Shown: piece after piece, positions 29,120 through 39,252 of the stretch
Position numbering within the stretch: the stretch's first letter is position 1
How the letters are laid out: each line of letters starts with the position of its first letter
Assembly (NCBI GenBank): GCA_015206945.1
Contig: JADEXV010000002.1
Span: forward strand, 1 to 64,000
Length of the DNA: 64,000 bases
Direction of reading: 5' to 3'
From: Nostocales cyanobacterium LEGE 12452
Lineage (GTDB): Bacteria; Cyanobacteriota; Cyanobacteriia; Cyanobacteriales; Nostocaceae
The notes under the pieces: model-generated
What the model saw: the letters and a program-made list of their open reading frames with translations, nothing else
Databases searched by the model: none
Told to the model about the DNA's origin: nothing
Position numbers and translations under genes: made by a program

Positions 29120-31129
29120 TTACTCTAAGAAATTTGGCTTGGGAGTAGTAACACCATTTCGACCGACTGCGGGTATTTCCAATAGCTGATCTGTAGCAGT
29201 AGGAGTGCCATTAGTATTACCACTGGAAATCACTGAGCTTTGATTGCCGGGATGTCCATTGGGGATGAACAATTGCGGATGGTCAAAGGGTGCTTGTTCA
29301 AGGAGGACTCGCGGATCGGTAAGTCCGTTTCTTAAGAAAGCGACCAAATCAGCTTTTTTAGCATCGGTTAAGTTCAACAGTGGTGCATTAGATCCACCGT
29401 CGTCACCTCGACCACGATTGTAAAAGTCTACTACTTGCTCTAGAGTTGCCATCCCACCGTTATGCATATATGGAGCTGTCAAGCCGATATTACGCAGGCT
29501 AGGTGCTTTAAACAGCGATCTGGTAGTGTTTCCGGCTCCTGGATCGTCTGAGGCAGGTCTGACACCGAAGTTAGGGAAGAAGCCGTTAGTTGGATTATTA
29601 ATGAGCGGATCAGTTGAATCAGTTGAAGCTACTCCTGCGGTTCTTCTCACCGAAGCGGTGGTGAATTCTGGAATCGTATGGCAGATGTTACAACTACCGC
29701 CACCATTAGCACCGTTATTGACAAATACAGTCAGACCGCTTTTTTCCTGAGCGGTGAGAGCATTGATATTTCCCGCTTGGAATTTATCAAAAGGTGTATT
29801 GTCAGACACAAGAGTGGATATATATTTTTGCACTGCTAACCCAGAGAATAAGGAGAAGTTCCAATCTCTAAGCGAAAACTGATTTGCAGGTAAAGTCTGT
29901 CCTTCCTCACTCTCATTACCATCATCATTTTTGGCGAGGATTGTTGGTGTTCCATTACTATCAACTTGAATGATTGACTTTGACTTCCACCATTCCTTCT
30001 TAAAGGCTTTCCGAATCAGCTGATCGTAGGATGCGGTTTTCAGACCAGTCCGAGGGAATCGACTGTCAGATCCTAAAACACTGTCTTGCTGATGTATAAG
30101 TTGTTTACCTAAAGGTCTAAGACTTTTGATCTTCTGACCTTTTTTTCGCAGAAATTTAGCGCCGACTTGAGGTAAGGTACGACCATTAGCAGATGTCTCA
30201 AATTCACTCAATAGTGGTCCGGTTACTAGGGAAGCAATAGAGGAATTGTTGAGCGAAATGGAAACAGCAGTTAGTTGCTTTGGTTTTGTAGCTTTGTAAA
30301 CTTTCGCATTCAGGTCTGCTGCTCCTTTTATATTCACCCCATTGAAGGTTTCCTTGGCGCGACCATCCCAAAACTGGAGTTTGTTGAAAATTGCATTAAT
30401 TACCGTTGGGGTATTACGCGGCGCAACTCGACGCACATTAATTCCATTGACTTGAAAGCCGTCTGGATCGGGTTCAGATGTAGCCAAATCCACTGCTTGA
30501 CCCGGAACAGTGTTCTTAAGAACACTGTAAAAGACACCTTGGGATGAGGCGACATCGTTAGTGTCATAAATAACCGTACTGGTTCTATCGTTAGGATCTG
30601 CCAGTTTGTGAAATGGAAAATCTGCCGCCGTGAGTTGATAGTTTGCACCACCACCTACCTGAAAAGTTATATCTTTCAGTGATGCCAAAAGACCAGGACT
30701 GATTTGATTCTTTGATCTGTTATCAGTTCCCGCATGAAAGTGACAACTAGCACAGGACTGAACACCATCACTACCAAGCTGCATGTCCCAAAATAGGGCT
30801 TTTCCTAGCTTGAGTAAGGCTTGCTGATCGTCAACAAAGTCTGTGAGATTGCTTGGTTGAGCCACTGCTGTCAAGAGTGGTGGGTTTGCCGGGGTAGGGT
30901 CTCCAGATGTAACCGATGGTAAACTGGTTATGTTATTTAGGGGAGCTGGGTTCGGTGTTACTTCTGCGGATACGATACCTCCACCAGCGATCGCCACGGA
31001 AACTATAACGAAAATTGCCAGGAGGTTTGAATATGTTGATATTATTCTGGTTTTATACCTTAAATAAATCCACAATAATATCAAAATTAGCACGCTTAAT
31101 ATTGCTAATGCTGTATTTGAGCGTATCAT
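29120..31129 (-). CDS. Diheme cytochrome c peroxidase-like protein (MauG/CcpA family), membrane-anchored
   Basis: A 669-residue protein with two CxxCH heme sites, at C126/C129/H130 and at C480/C483/H484. The first is preceded by L-G-K-A-L-F-W-D-M-Q-L-G, the classic opening of bacterial diheme peroxidases. Two hydrophobic segments occur at about residues 6-22 and 34-52, so it should be anchored with its heme domains outside the cytoplasm. It is longer than simple peroxidases (about 350 residues) owing to an insertion between about 330 and 420. The family reduces hydrogen peroxide or oxidises protein partners, and the electron donor here is unknown. No cytochrome maturation or partner gene is adjacent. 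Confidence 0.75.
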   Translation of the reverse strand: MIRSNTALAILSVLILILLWIYLRYKTRIISTYSNLLAIFVIVSVAIAGGGIVSAEVTPNPAPLNNITSLPSVTSGDPTPANPPLLTAVAQPSNLTDFVDDQQALLKLGKALFWDMQLGSDGVQSCASCHFHAGTDNRSKNQISPGLLASLKDITFQVGGGANYQLTAADFPFHKLADPNDRTSTVIYDTNDVASSQGVFYSVLKNTVPGQAVDLATSEPDPDGFQVNGINVRRVAPRNTPTVINAIFNKLQFWDGRAKETFNGVNIKGAADLNAKVYKATKPKQLTAVSISLNNSSIASLVTGPLLSEFETSANGRTLPQVGAKFLRKKGQKIKSLRPLGKQLIHQQDSVLGSDSRFPRTGLKTASYDQLIRKAFKKEWWKSKSIIQVDSNGTPTILAKNDDGNESEEGQTLPANQFSLRDWNFSLFSGLAVQKYISTLVSDNTPFDKFQAGNINALTAQEKSGLTVFVNNGANGGGSCNICHTIPEFTTASVRRTAGVASTDSTDPLINNPTNGFFPNFGVRPASDDPGAGNTTRSLFKAPSLRNIGLTAPYMHNGGMATLEQVVDFYNRGRGDDGGSNAPLLNLTDAKKADLVAFLRNGLTDPRVLLEQAPFDHPQLFIPNGHPGNQSSVISSGNTNGTPTATDQLLEIPAVGRNGVTTPKPNFLE

Positions 31130-32004
31130 AAGACCTCGCGATACGGGTGGAAACCATGAGGTTGAAGCTGACTCAGAAAGACTCAGCCGTACTTTATGTA
31201 GTATTAGAGTACCAAATATGTATTATAGCCGTATAAATGATGCACTTTAACCATGTACAAAATACTACACCACAGTAATCTGATTCTGTATGAATTTTGA
31301 AAACAATAATGTTTTTATACTAAATTAGACCTGGTTGTTCAAGCGTGTTATTCAATCCAATCTTTCAAAATAGCTGGCTTTAAATGTTGATTTTACTGCT
31401 ATTTGATTGTATTGACCCAGTAAAACAGCCGCATAATTTACTTTAATGTACAGTTTGTTCTACTGAGAAAAAGCAAATATACGAAGTAAAAATTGTGCAA
31501 TCTTGTAGTTAAAATATTATTTTTAGTAACATATAGTCTGCAACGAATGGCAGCAAGAAAAATTGATTCAGGATGCTTAAATATATTTATTTTTGGGCAA
31601 TCGATGTCTACGACGGGCTACGCCTACGCACTTTGGTTAAAAGCCACAATTAAGGGATTTGCAAAAAATAAATTATCCCAAATAAATTATTTCTAGATTT
31701 TTAGGGGTGCAAGGCTTTTGCCCTTACTATGGGATACTTTTTAAATGGAAGTCTCTAACACTCAAGATGTCAAATATTTACTCAGAACCCTTTATTCCAT
31801 AAAACTTCAGCGTATGATTACTATTGTCATCAATCCTGCGACTTTCTTCCTGTCTAAGTTACTTGAGTAATATTTTATACATAAAATCATTAAATATCAG
31901 CTATCCTATGCCTATCCATCAGCACAATTAATCACGGGATCGCTTGCTGTATTCTTCACGATTTGTTACAAAAGTACAAAGAACTTCTAGAGACTTAAAA
32001 CCAC
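31130..32004. other. Long intergenic region, nothing assigned
   Basis: About 875 AT-rich bases between divergent genes. It includes a short GC-rich repeat fragment around 31606-31632 (CTACGACGGGCTACGCC-like). An open frame at 31493-31696 has no protein character and runs through that repeat, so I do not call it. Promoters for both flanking genes should lie here. Confidence 0.4.
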
Positions 32005-32799
32005 ATGTTCGGCGGACTTACTGGTTTACAAAATCCTAAAGGCACAGATTGGGGAGAGCGGATGCTCAACACAGTCGCCAGCCAAACGATTCGCCACCTG
32101 TTTACCCAAAGCGAGTCAGTAGAAGTCTTTGTGCGCTGCTATCCCTCCAGCAAGCTCTTGCAAGGCAGCATTGATAGCTTCAAAATGAGCGGTCGTGGCT
32201 TGGTGATTCGGAGAGATTTCGCGGTAGAGGAGATGTCGTTTGAAACTGATGCGGTGGCCATTGACTTCAGCTCGGTTTTAAGTGGCAAACTGAGCCTTAA
32301 GCAACCTACTCAAGCGATCGCTCAAGTCATATTATCAGAAGCAGGCATAAACCAAGCCTTTAATGCGGAACTCGTGAAAAAGCGCTTGCTTAACCTCACC
32401 GTACCATCACTGACAGAATTATCTGGCGGTGAACCAGTTTCCTTTACAGATGTTCAGGTACAGCTATTGCCAGAAAATCGCTTACAGCTTCTAGCAAAAG
32501 CAGATTTAAATAATGGGGAACTTGTACCCCTGAGCATGATTTTAACTGTAGGTATTGAAAGACGGCGGCGAGTTTCTTTCAAAGATCCAAAAATTCAACT
32601 TGACCAAGTGCCAGAAGCACAACGGGAAATCTCGCAAACCTTGAGCGTAGCGCTGGTAGAAATTTTAGATAATATGGTCGATTTGGATCGTTTTGACCTT
32701 GATGGAGTGAAAATGCGCCTCAACCGATTAGAAACTGAAGGTCAAAAAATTATTTTCAGTGGATATGCTGAAATTGAACGTATTCCAAATAGTGCTTAA
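32005..32799 (+). CDS. DUF2993-family lipid-binding-like protein
   Basis: A 264-residue protein with the features of DUF2993: an N-terminal helix, then long beta-rich stretches with F-x-M-S-G-R-G-L-V and L-S-L-K-Q-P-T-Q-A-x-A-x-V-x-L-S-E-A-G-I-N-Q-A-F segments. Mycobacterial relatives (LmeA) bind phospholipid. No signal peptide is evident. Its role in cyanobacteria is unknown; it is not tied to its neighbours. Confidence 0.75.
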   Translation: MFGGLTGLQNPKGTDWGERMLNTVASQTIRHLFTQSESVEVFVRCYPSSKLLQGSIDSFKMSGRGLVIRRDFAVEEMSFETDAVAIDFSSVLSGKLSLKQPTQAIAQVILSEAGINQAFNAELVKKRLLNLTVPSLTELSGGEPVSFTDVQVQLLPENRLQLLAKADLNNGELVPLSMILTVGIERRRRVSFKDPKIQLDQVPEAQREISQTLSVALVEILDNMVDLDRFDLDGVKMRLNRLETEGQKIIFSGYAEIERIPNSA

Positions 32800-32935
32800 T
32801 CCAAGATTATAGGTAAGAAATTAAAGTGAAGCTTTAAACAAATTAAATACCGCCGAGATGATTCTAGACGGTAGTTTAAATCTTTAGGTTTTGAGGAAAG
32901 TTAGGAGTTATTAATAACTCCTAACTTTTAACTTT

Positions 32936-34327
32936 TTATCTTCCCACGCCTACATATTGGAATCCAGCGCGTATCATTGCTTCGGGGTCGAGGAAGTTAC
33001 GACCATCGATGATAACGGGGTGGGCCATCAATTTTGCCATCTTCACATAGTCTAGAGTGCTGAATTGCTGCCATTCGGTGACAAGTACTAAGGCATCACA
33101 GCCGTCAGCAAGTCTTTCGGCATCGGTTTCTACTAACACACCAGAAAGCCCATGACGTAGACCTGTTTGGGAAACAATGGGGTCATAGGCTTTTACTTTG
33201 GCTCCTAGTCGGTTTAGTTGCTCAATTAGGTTGAGTGCTGGGGCGTCGCGCAAGTCGTCGGTATCGGGCTTGAAGGTCAGTCCGAGTAATCCGACTGTTT
33301 TGCCTTTGAGAATTTTTAGAACTTGTTGGAGTTTTTCTAAAGCAATCAACCGCTGACGTTCGTTAACACTGACAGCAGATTTCAGTAGCTGGGCTTCATA
33401 ACCATAGTCATCAGCAGTGTGAATTAGAGCGGAGACATCTTTGGGAAAACAAGAACCACCCCAACCAATACCTGCTTGTAAAAACTTGTTACCAATGCGG
33501 GAATCTAGACCGATACCTCTGGCTACTTGAGTAACATCAGCACCGACGCGATCGCAAATATTAGCAACTTCGTTAATAAAACTAATTTTAGTGGCTAAGA
33601 AGGCATTAGCGGCGTATTTAATCATCTCTGCCGAACTCAGGTCTGTTGCCAAAATTGGCACAGGGGGTAAAGATTGATCGTCAGCGTACTTGCGTTCCAC
33701 AATTGGAGCATACAGCTGTTGCATTAAGGCTACTGCTCTTTGGCTATTGCCTCCTAGTACAATGCGATCGGGGTTAAAGGTGTCGTGAACTGCCGAACCT
33801 TCGCGTAAAAACTCTGGATTGCTGACTACATCAAACTCGGCTACAAATTCAGATAATTTCTCATCACTCGGCACTCCACCTGCGGGTATCAGTGTTTTCT
33901 GCCGCTCTGCAACACCATCTAGAACAAGCATCCGTACCCAGTCACCTGAGCCAATGGGTACTGTAGATTTATTCACTATGACTTTATAACCACCGTTGAG
34001 ATTTTCCCCAATCCCACGAGCTACAGCTTCGACGTAACGAGTATCACTTTCACCAGTAGGCAAAGGTGGCGTTCCCACAGCAATAAATAGAATTTCTCCG
34101 TGGGAAACTCCAGCCGCAAGATCGCTAGTAAAATGAATTTTCTCTGTTTGAATAGCAGACTGCATAATTTCTGAGAGTCCCGGCTCAAAAATTGGAGACT
34201 GCCCAGACTTCATTAACTTAACTTTTTCTTCGTTGTTGTCTACGCAAATTACATCATGCCCAATATGAGCCAAGCAAGCGCCTGTAACTAAACCAACGTA
34301 ACCAGTACCAATCACGCAAACACGCAT
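32936..34327 (-). CDS. ugd: UDP-glucose/nucleotide-sugar 6-dehydrogenase
   Basis: A 463-residue enzyme that oxidises UDP-glucose to UDP-glucuronate with 2 NAD+. It has an N-terminal Rossmann motif G-T-G-Y-V-G (residues 7-12), and the catalytic Cys in G-G-S-C-F-P-K-D near residue 280 with Lys in N-A-F-L-A-T-K. A C-terminal UDP-binding domain follows (G-L-T-F-K-P-D-T-D-D-L-R-D). It lies 150 bases downstream of the UDP-glucuronate decarboxylase gene on the same strand, so the pair forms a pathway from UDP-glucose to UDP-xylose. Confidence 0.93.
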   Translation of the reverse strand: MRVCVIGTGYVGLVTGACLAHIGHDVICVDNNEEKVKLMKSGQSPIFEPGLSEIMQSAIQTEKIHFTSDLAAGVSHGEILFIAVGTPPLPTGESDTRYVEAVARGIGENLNGGYKVIVNKSTVPIGSGDWVRMLVLDGVAERQKTLIPAGGVPSDEKLSEFVAEFDVVSNPEFLREGSAVHDTFNPDRIVLGGNSQRAVALMQQLYAPIVERKYADDQSLPPVPILATDLSSAEMIKYAANAFLATKISFINEVANICDRVGADVTQVARGIGLDSRIGNKFLQAGIGWGGSCFPKDVSALIHTADDYGYEAQLLKSAVSVNERQRLIALEKLQQVLKILKGKTVGLLGLTFKPDTDDLRDAPALNLIEQLNRLGAKVKAYDPIVSQTGLRHGLSGVLVETDAERLADGCDALVLVTEWQQFSTLDYVKMAKLMAHPVIIDGRNFLDPEAMIRAGFQYVGVGR

Positions 34328-34477
34328 TTATTTAACTCCTCACTTAATTTGGGCTTTATCTTCAAAAAGAAGTTCTCAAATTTACACTTACACATTTGGG
34401 AAAACTCAGCAACTAAATATACTAGCTACCGATGGGGTTGAGCCTGCATGAAAATTTAGAGCGACGCTAGAGGTAAC

Positions 34478-35428
34478 TCAGGTGGTTGCATTATTGGCAT
34501 CGCTTTGGATGCGATCGCGAAAATCTTCTATTGTTAGTTTTAAACCCTCTTGCAGAGGAATGGTAGGTTCCCAATTTAACCAAGTTTTTGCCTTTGTGAT
34601 ATCCGGTTGGCGACGGCGGGGATCGTCCGAAGGTAGTGCCTCGAATTTAATCTGGGCGTCTGGATTGATCATATTTTGCACAGTTTGTGCTAATTGTAAA
34701 ATCGTGTATTCACCAGGATTACCCAGGTTCATTGGGCCAATGTAGTCGCTATTCATTAGGCGGATGAATCCTTCTACCAAATCGGAAACGTAGCAGAAAC
34801 TACGAGTTTGCGAACCATCACCGTACACGGTTAAAGGATTACCCTGCAAGGCTTGAACTATAAAGTTGCTCACCACTCGACCATCATTTTCTAACATTCT
34901 CGGCCCGTAGGTGTTGAATATCCGAACAACTCGAATATCAACTTTATTTTGCCTGTAGTAATCAAATGCTAAAGTCTCAGCAATTCTTTTACCTTCGTCA
35001 TAACATGAACGTATTCCAATGGGATTGACGCTACCTCTATACTCTTCAGTTTGGGGATGAACTTCAGGATCTCCGTATACTTCGCTAGTAGAAGCTAAGA
35101 AAAACCTTGCTTTCACACGTTTAGCTAGTCCCAACATATTCAGTGTTCCCATCACGTTAGTTTTAACGGTTTTAACTGGGTTGTACTGGTAATGTACTGG
35201 TGAAGCAGGACAAGCTAAATGATAAATTTGATCGACTTCTAAGCGAATTGGTTCGGTAATATCGTGGCGGATCAATTCAAAGTACGGATGGCCTAACCAT
35301 TTCAAAATGTTGCGTTTATGACCAGTGTAAAAATTATCCAAGCATATTATTTCATGCCCAGCAGCCATTAGTCGGTCGATGAGATGGGAACCAATAAACC
35401 CAGCACCGCCCGTCACCAAAATTCTCAT
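34478..35428 (-). CDS. UDP-glucuronate decarboxylase (UDP-xylose synthase) of the extended SDR family
   Basis: A 316-residue NAD-dependent enzyme. It has the N-terminal G-G-A-G-F-I-G-S-H motif, then [17 protein letters not shown] and Y-D-E-G-K-R with its catalytic Tyr and Lys. Its strong resemblance to plant and bacterial UXS proteins ([16 protein letters not shown]) sets it apart from dTDP-glucose 4,6-dehydratases. It converts UDP-glucuronate, made by the neighbouring dehydrogenase, to UDP-xylose for envelope polysaccharide. Confidence 0.9.
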   Translation of the reverse strand: MRILVTGGAGFIGSHLIDRLMAAGHEIICLDNFYTGHKRNILKWLGHPYFELIRHDITEPIRLEVDQIYHLACPASPVHYQYNPVKTVKTNVMGTLNMLGLAKRVKARFFLASTSEVYGDPEVHPQTEEYRGSVNPIGIRSCYDEGKRIAETLAFDYYRQNKVDIRVVRIFNTYGPRMLENDGRVVSNFIVQALQGNPLTVYGDGSQTRSFCYVSDLVEGFIRLMNSDYIGPMNLGNPGEYTILQLAQTVQNMINPDAQIKFEALPSDDPRRRQPDITKAKTWLNWEPTIPLQEGLKLTIEDFRDRIQSDANNATT

Positions 35429-35940
35429 AGTTTCCCAGTTACTTACAAATATTTTCAGTAGCTATTGCACTTACTTTTAGATTACCCACCTTGGGTACAA
35501 AAATACAAAACAAAAAAAAAGAACAAGGCTCAATCAAAAATTGTTGTTGAACTTACTTATTTTTTCACAGTTGTAGTTTTGTTATATTTTTACCTGTTTT
35601 ATTAAGAATTCAATTAGCAAAATAACAAAAATTGTTTAAAAATTGTTTGTTGTTCAGCCGATCTTTATCAAATCTTCAAAAATATAAAGTATTTTTACGG
35701 TTATTAAGTTTTAATTGGATACTAAAAATTAGTGCGATCGGGTTGACACTCGCGCTATAAATATATGCAAATAATACAGATGTAAATCCCTACAGCCGAT
35801 TCATTTATTGCCAATATTGTCGGAAATTTGATGCCTCCGGCAGTCACTGAGCTTGTCGTTCGCGCAGCGTCTCGTAAGAGAAGTGCGGACTACGCTAACG
35901 CAGCCCAAGTCCACTTACTTGAACTGTATTCTGCCTTACA
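35429..35940. other. AT-rich intergenic region with a GC-rich repeat at its end
   Basis: About 510 bases. The first 400 are AT-rich and probably carry the promoter of the UDP-sugar pair. The GC-rich stretch around 35830-35915 (GTCACTGAGC, GCGCAGCGTCTCGTAAGAGAAG, GACTACGCTAACGCAGCC) belongs to the interspersed repeat group also seen near 7080, 42000 and 53900. Confidence 0.5.
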
Positions 35941-38082
35941 TCATACAGCAGATGTAATGCTGCTAACCGTAGTAGACATAATTAAATTTGTGCTTTGAGT
36001 GCGTTGCGGTTCTCCAAGCATGATAATTGAGCAGGTGAGTTGTCTGGCTAACTGGGTTGTGACGTCGCTAATGGCTAACCCTCCAGGACTGGTACGATTA
36101 CGTATAAACGGTAAAACTACTAAATCATATAATCTTGCTGCCTGCAAAATTGCTTGGGCAACATTTTCGTGAGCAATAATTTGAATTTCTGGGGCATTGG
36201 TCAAAGCTAATTTAGATACCAATAGGGAGAGATGCGATCGCCTCCAAGCAATTTTACTAGAACTAGTGCGGCGATCGCACACATTCAGCACAGTAATATG
36301 GCTCTGATTGGCCTCTGCTAACATCTGGGCAAATTGTACAGGTTGTAATGTCGGTGCTGTTAAGTTTTCTATTGGTACTAAGATCCGCTGAATTTTTTTC
36401 GGTGATTCTACTAGACGTGTCACTGCTACTGGACAATGAGATGCCCAAAGCACACCATCAATCACATTCCCAAATAAACGCGCTCGTAACCCAGTCCGTT
36501 TACCCCAACCCATAACAATTAAATTAGCCTTTTGTTCGCGAGATGCTCTGCTAATTCCTTGAGCAAAGGCATCATCAATTCGCAGCACTGGTTCTGCGGC
36601 TACGCCCAAAGCTCGACTTTGTTTAGTGGCTTTATTCAATAACCACTCACTCCGTTGTAGAGACGCTTCTAACTGGGGCGCATCCATGTGAGCAGCAGCA
36701 GTAGCGATCGCCAGGGGTATAATTTTGCCTTGAGACTGACGCGCTAATAACGCCGCCATTTCAATCAAATGCTGCTGGGTCTGAGGATTATATATAGGTA
36801 CAACTATAGTAAAAGCACTGTCTGTTTCTGATGCATTCTCCTCAGCTAGGGGTGGTGCTGGATCTTCATCTGCTGGGAGGGAATTCAAACCAACAGCTAT
36901 TCGACTGGTTATCAACGGCCCCAAGGTTGATGTGACGAGCATTAAAACAATCACACTATGTAATACTTCTACTGGCAGCAACCCAGAATGATATCCCACT
37001 AAAGTTGCTGCTAACGTTGTACCAACTTGGGGAAGTGACAGCGACCACATCGTTAGCATTTCTTGCCATCTATAGCGGTAAACCAGTTTTGTCAACAAAG
37101 CTGCGATCAATTTACTGACAATCAAACCAACTACGAGCAACAACGTTAACTTGAGCGTGTTCAGATTATTTACAAAAGAGGGTAAATCGATCAGTAAGCC
37201 AAGGTCAACAAAGAAAATGGGGATGAACAGCACACTGCCAATAAATACCACCTTTTCTTTGACTGGCCCTTCACCCACAGCTTCATTCACTGCCAAACCC
37301 GCTAAAAAAGCACCAACAATTTTTTCTACCCCAATCAATTGAGCGCCTACAGCTGCCAGAAACACAGAAAGCAACACAAACAAAAACTTGTTTCCTTCAT
37401 CGTCTCCAGACCGTTTAAAAAATTCTTTGCCTGCCCAATCAAAGCCTGTCACAACGGCCACAGAGTAAATAATTAACCAACCAGACAAAGTGAGTAGTTT
37501 CGCAAAGCTGAATACTCCAGCATGAGCGACAGCTACACAAATGGCTAATATTAGTACTGCACCAATATTTGTAAAAATCGTAGCTCCAATGGTGACAGAA
37601 ACAGCTTCATTGTTTATCACTCCCAAACGGCTGATTATGGGGTATGCCAAAAGGGTATAGGAAGCAAATAAAGAGCCAATTAAGATTGAAGTATTCCAGC
37701 CATAGCCCAAAATCAGCCCTACTAAGGTTCCCATGACTAGGGGTACACTGAAAGTAAAGCTAGCAAACCCAAAAGCACGACTTGTTTTTCGGCGAAACTG
37801 TTCTAAATCGATTTCTAGCCCAGCAACAAACAGCAAATAAATTAACCCAATGTCTGATAAAAGGTTAATCATCGGTGAGTCAGACTGAAAAAGATTCCAA
37901 CCGGAAGGCCCAAGTACTAGCCCTGAGAAAACCAAACCCACTAATCCTGGTAATCTTAGCCGCTCAAACATGATGGGTATAACTAAGATGACCACCAGCA
38001 AAATAGCAAAGGGAACAATTGGTTCCTTGCCAAGAACTTGGGAAGTTGGTTCCAGAACAAGAACTTGTGATATTAGTTCCAT
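35941..38082 (-). CDS. Cation/proton antiporter (CPA2 family) with C-terminal Usp domains
   Basis: A 713-residue protein. Residues about 20-395 hold 11-12 membrane segments with the CPA2 pattern (I-P-I-M-F-E-R-L-R-L-P-G-L-V-G, then L-F-V-A-G-L-E-I-D-L). Two universal-stress-type domains follow in the cytoplasm, at about 425-560 (N-L-I-V-M-G-W-G) and 565-690. It would exchange Na+ or K+ for protons, with the Usp domains perhaps sensing nucleotides. Similar NhaS-like proteins exist in cyanobacteria; which ion is carried cannot be told. Confidence 0.85.
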   Translation of the reverse strand: MELISQVLVLEPTSQVLGKEPIVPFAILLVVILVIPIMFERLRLPGLVGLVFSGLVLGPSGWNLFQSDSPMINLLSDIGLIYLLFVAGLEIDLEQFRRKTSRAFGFASFTFSVPLVMGTLVGLILGYGWNTSILIGSLFASYTLLAYPIISRLGVINNEAVSVTIGATIFTNIGAVLILAICVAVAHAGVFSFAKLLTLSGWLIIYSVAVVTGFDWAGKEFFKRSGDDEGNKFLFVLLSVFLAAVGAQLIGVEKIVGAFLAGLAVNEAVGEGPVKEKVVFIGSVLFIPIFFVDLGLLIDLPSFVNNLNTLKLTLLLVVGLIVSKLIAALLTKLVYRYRWQEMLTMWSLSLPQVGTTLAATLVGYHSGLLPVEVLHSVIVLMLVTSTLGPLITSRIAVGLNSLPADEDPAPPLAEENASETDSAFTIVVPIYNPQTQQHLIEMAALLARQSQGKIIPLAIATAAAHMDAPQLEASLQRSEWLLNKATKQSRALGVAAEPVLRIDDAFAQGISRASREQKANLIVMGWGKRTGLRARLFGNVIDGVLWASHCPVAVTRLVESPKKIQRILVPIENLTAPTLQPVQFAQMLAEANQSHITVLNVCDRRTSSSKIAWRRSHLSLLVSKLALTNAPEIQIIAHENVAQAILQAARLYDLVVLPFIRNRTSPGGLAISDVTTQLARQLTCSIIMLGEPQRTQSTNLIMSTTVSSITSAV

Positions 38083-38230
38083 ATATAGGAATTGAAGGGG
38101 CTATGGTAAAACAGCGATTACCTTGGGGGCGATCGCCCGATCAATATGAATAAATAGAGAAGCCACCTGACGAAAAATCAAAAATCTTCTTAATTTACAC
38201 TAACTAGGCAATTATTTAAGAATTAACTAC

Positions 38231-38887
38231 CTACGGGTGGATTTGACTCAAAATGAACCGTAAGCGATCATAGTCGTCTTTAAGTAGCACACTTAAGCTA
38301 CGTCCAGCTTTAATTAGCCATTGTCGGTCAGCTTTGCGTAACTGGTATACATCTCGAATGGCAGCTGCGGTTAAAGACTCGATTGGCGCACCATTTATAC
38401 ACAGCAGTGTCCGTAAAAAATCTAGTTCTTCAGTAAATTTAATAATAGCTTCTGGTTCACATCGATAAACAGCTTGATGAATTTGCGGGGGACGGGGTGG
38501 AAGATACTGATATACTCTTTGGTTATAACTTTGATTTTGCGAAGATAGTTCAAATCCCACGATCGCAGCCCGGAATTCTGTGCGGAGCATGGCAAATATT
38601 TGGGGTTGTTCCTCCCGTAAGTCTTGCAAGGACAACCCCAAAGCTCTTGCCCTATGTACGGAATCTATGGGCATAGTGGTGGCATAATACACCACAGCAT
38701 AAATTTGATTGCCAGATTCTTCATCTACAGAACAGACCCAACTACCAAAGGGTGGCATGGAGGGAAAGCTTAAATCTTCCGGTTCCAAACACTGAGCTAA
38801 AAATTCAGTACTAGTAGTTTCAATCACCTCCGCAATGTGGTTGGGATGGCGATCGCCAGTGGCAAACTGTGGTAGGGGGAGGCGCAT
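38231..38887 (-). CDS. Conserved cyanobacterial protein, HAS-barrel-like
   Basis: A 218-residue protein. The N-terminal half (I-A-E-V-I-E-T-T-S-T-E-F-L-A-Q-C, then G-S-W-V-C and I-Y-A-V-V-Y-Y-A-T-T) resembles the HAS-barrel found ahead of some HerA-type ATPases, but no ATPase domain follows. The C-terminal half is helical. It lies 79 bases downstream of ndhS on the same strand, across an STRR repeat. The function is unknown. Confidence 0.6.
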   Translation of the reverse strand: MRLPLPQFATGDRHPNHIAEVIETTSTEFLAQCLEPEDLSFPSMPPFGSWVCSVDEESGNQIYAVVYYATTMPIDSVHRARALGLSLQDLREEQPQIFAMLRTEFRAAIVGFELSSQNQSYNQRVYQYLPPRPPQIHQAVYRCEPEAIIKFTEELDFLRTLLCINGAPIESLTAAAIRDVYQLRKADRQWLIKAGRSLSVLLKDDYDRLRFILSQIHP

Positions 38888-38966
38888 AGTAATTTAGTCA
38901 TTATTCATTGGTCATTAGTCATTAGTTTTTGCCAAATGACAAAGAACAAATGACTAATGACTAATC
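38888..38966. repeat. STRR heptamer repeats after ndhS
   Basis: Runs of GTCATTAGTCATT face ATGACTAATGACTAA, giving a fold-back between ndhS and the downstream gene. It matches the repeats near rpsT and rodA. Confidence 0.6.
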
Positions 38967-39164
38967 TTATTTGGCTTTTTTACGTCCAGCGGTGGTTTCT
39001 ACAAGTTCCAATTCGCTCAGGCGGAAGGTAACTAATTTATCCCAATTACCACCTTCAAATAATACGGCTACTTTGCCGTCACTCACCCGTTGCACGAGTC
39101 CTTCGTAGCGATAATAGGTATCTGCGGGATTCTTGACGCGAACAGTTGCTCCAGGCAGAATCAT
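38967..39164 (-). CDS. ndhS: NAD(P)H dehydrogenase (NDH-1) subunit S
   Basis: A 65-residue SH3-like protein with the family pattern [43 protein letters not shown]. In cyanobacteria and chloroplasts NdhS (CRR31) sits on the peripheral arm of NDH-1 and helps bind reduced ferredoxin for cyclic electron flow. It ends in a basic tail. Good confidence from whole-length resemblance. Confidence 0.85.
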   Translation of the reverse strand: MILPGATVRVKNPADTYYRYEGLVQRVSDGKVAVLFEGGNWDKLVTFRLSELELVETTAGRKKAK

Positions 39165-39194
39165 TTTTTTAGCCTCGCTTGTTTCCTTTTAATA

Positions 39195-39250
39195 GCTTAA
39201 TACTTGTTAATAGTCATTTGTCATTAGCAAAGGACAAAGGACTAATGACG
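39195..39250. repeat. STRR heptamer repeats between rodA and ndhS
   Basis: Short AGTCATT and ACAAAGGACTAATGAC units form an inverted arrangement in the spacer after rodA. Same type as at 38888-38966. Confidence 0.5.
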
Positions 39251-39252
39251 AA

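Noticed and set aside
31493..31696. Open frame of 67 codons in the 31-32 kb spacer
   Set aside because: Passes through a GC-rich interspersed-repeat fragment; no family resemblance or ribosome-binding site.
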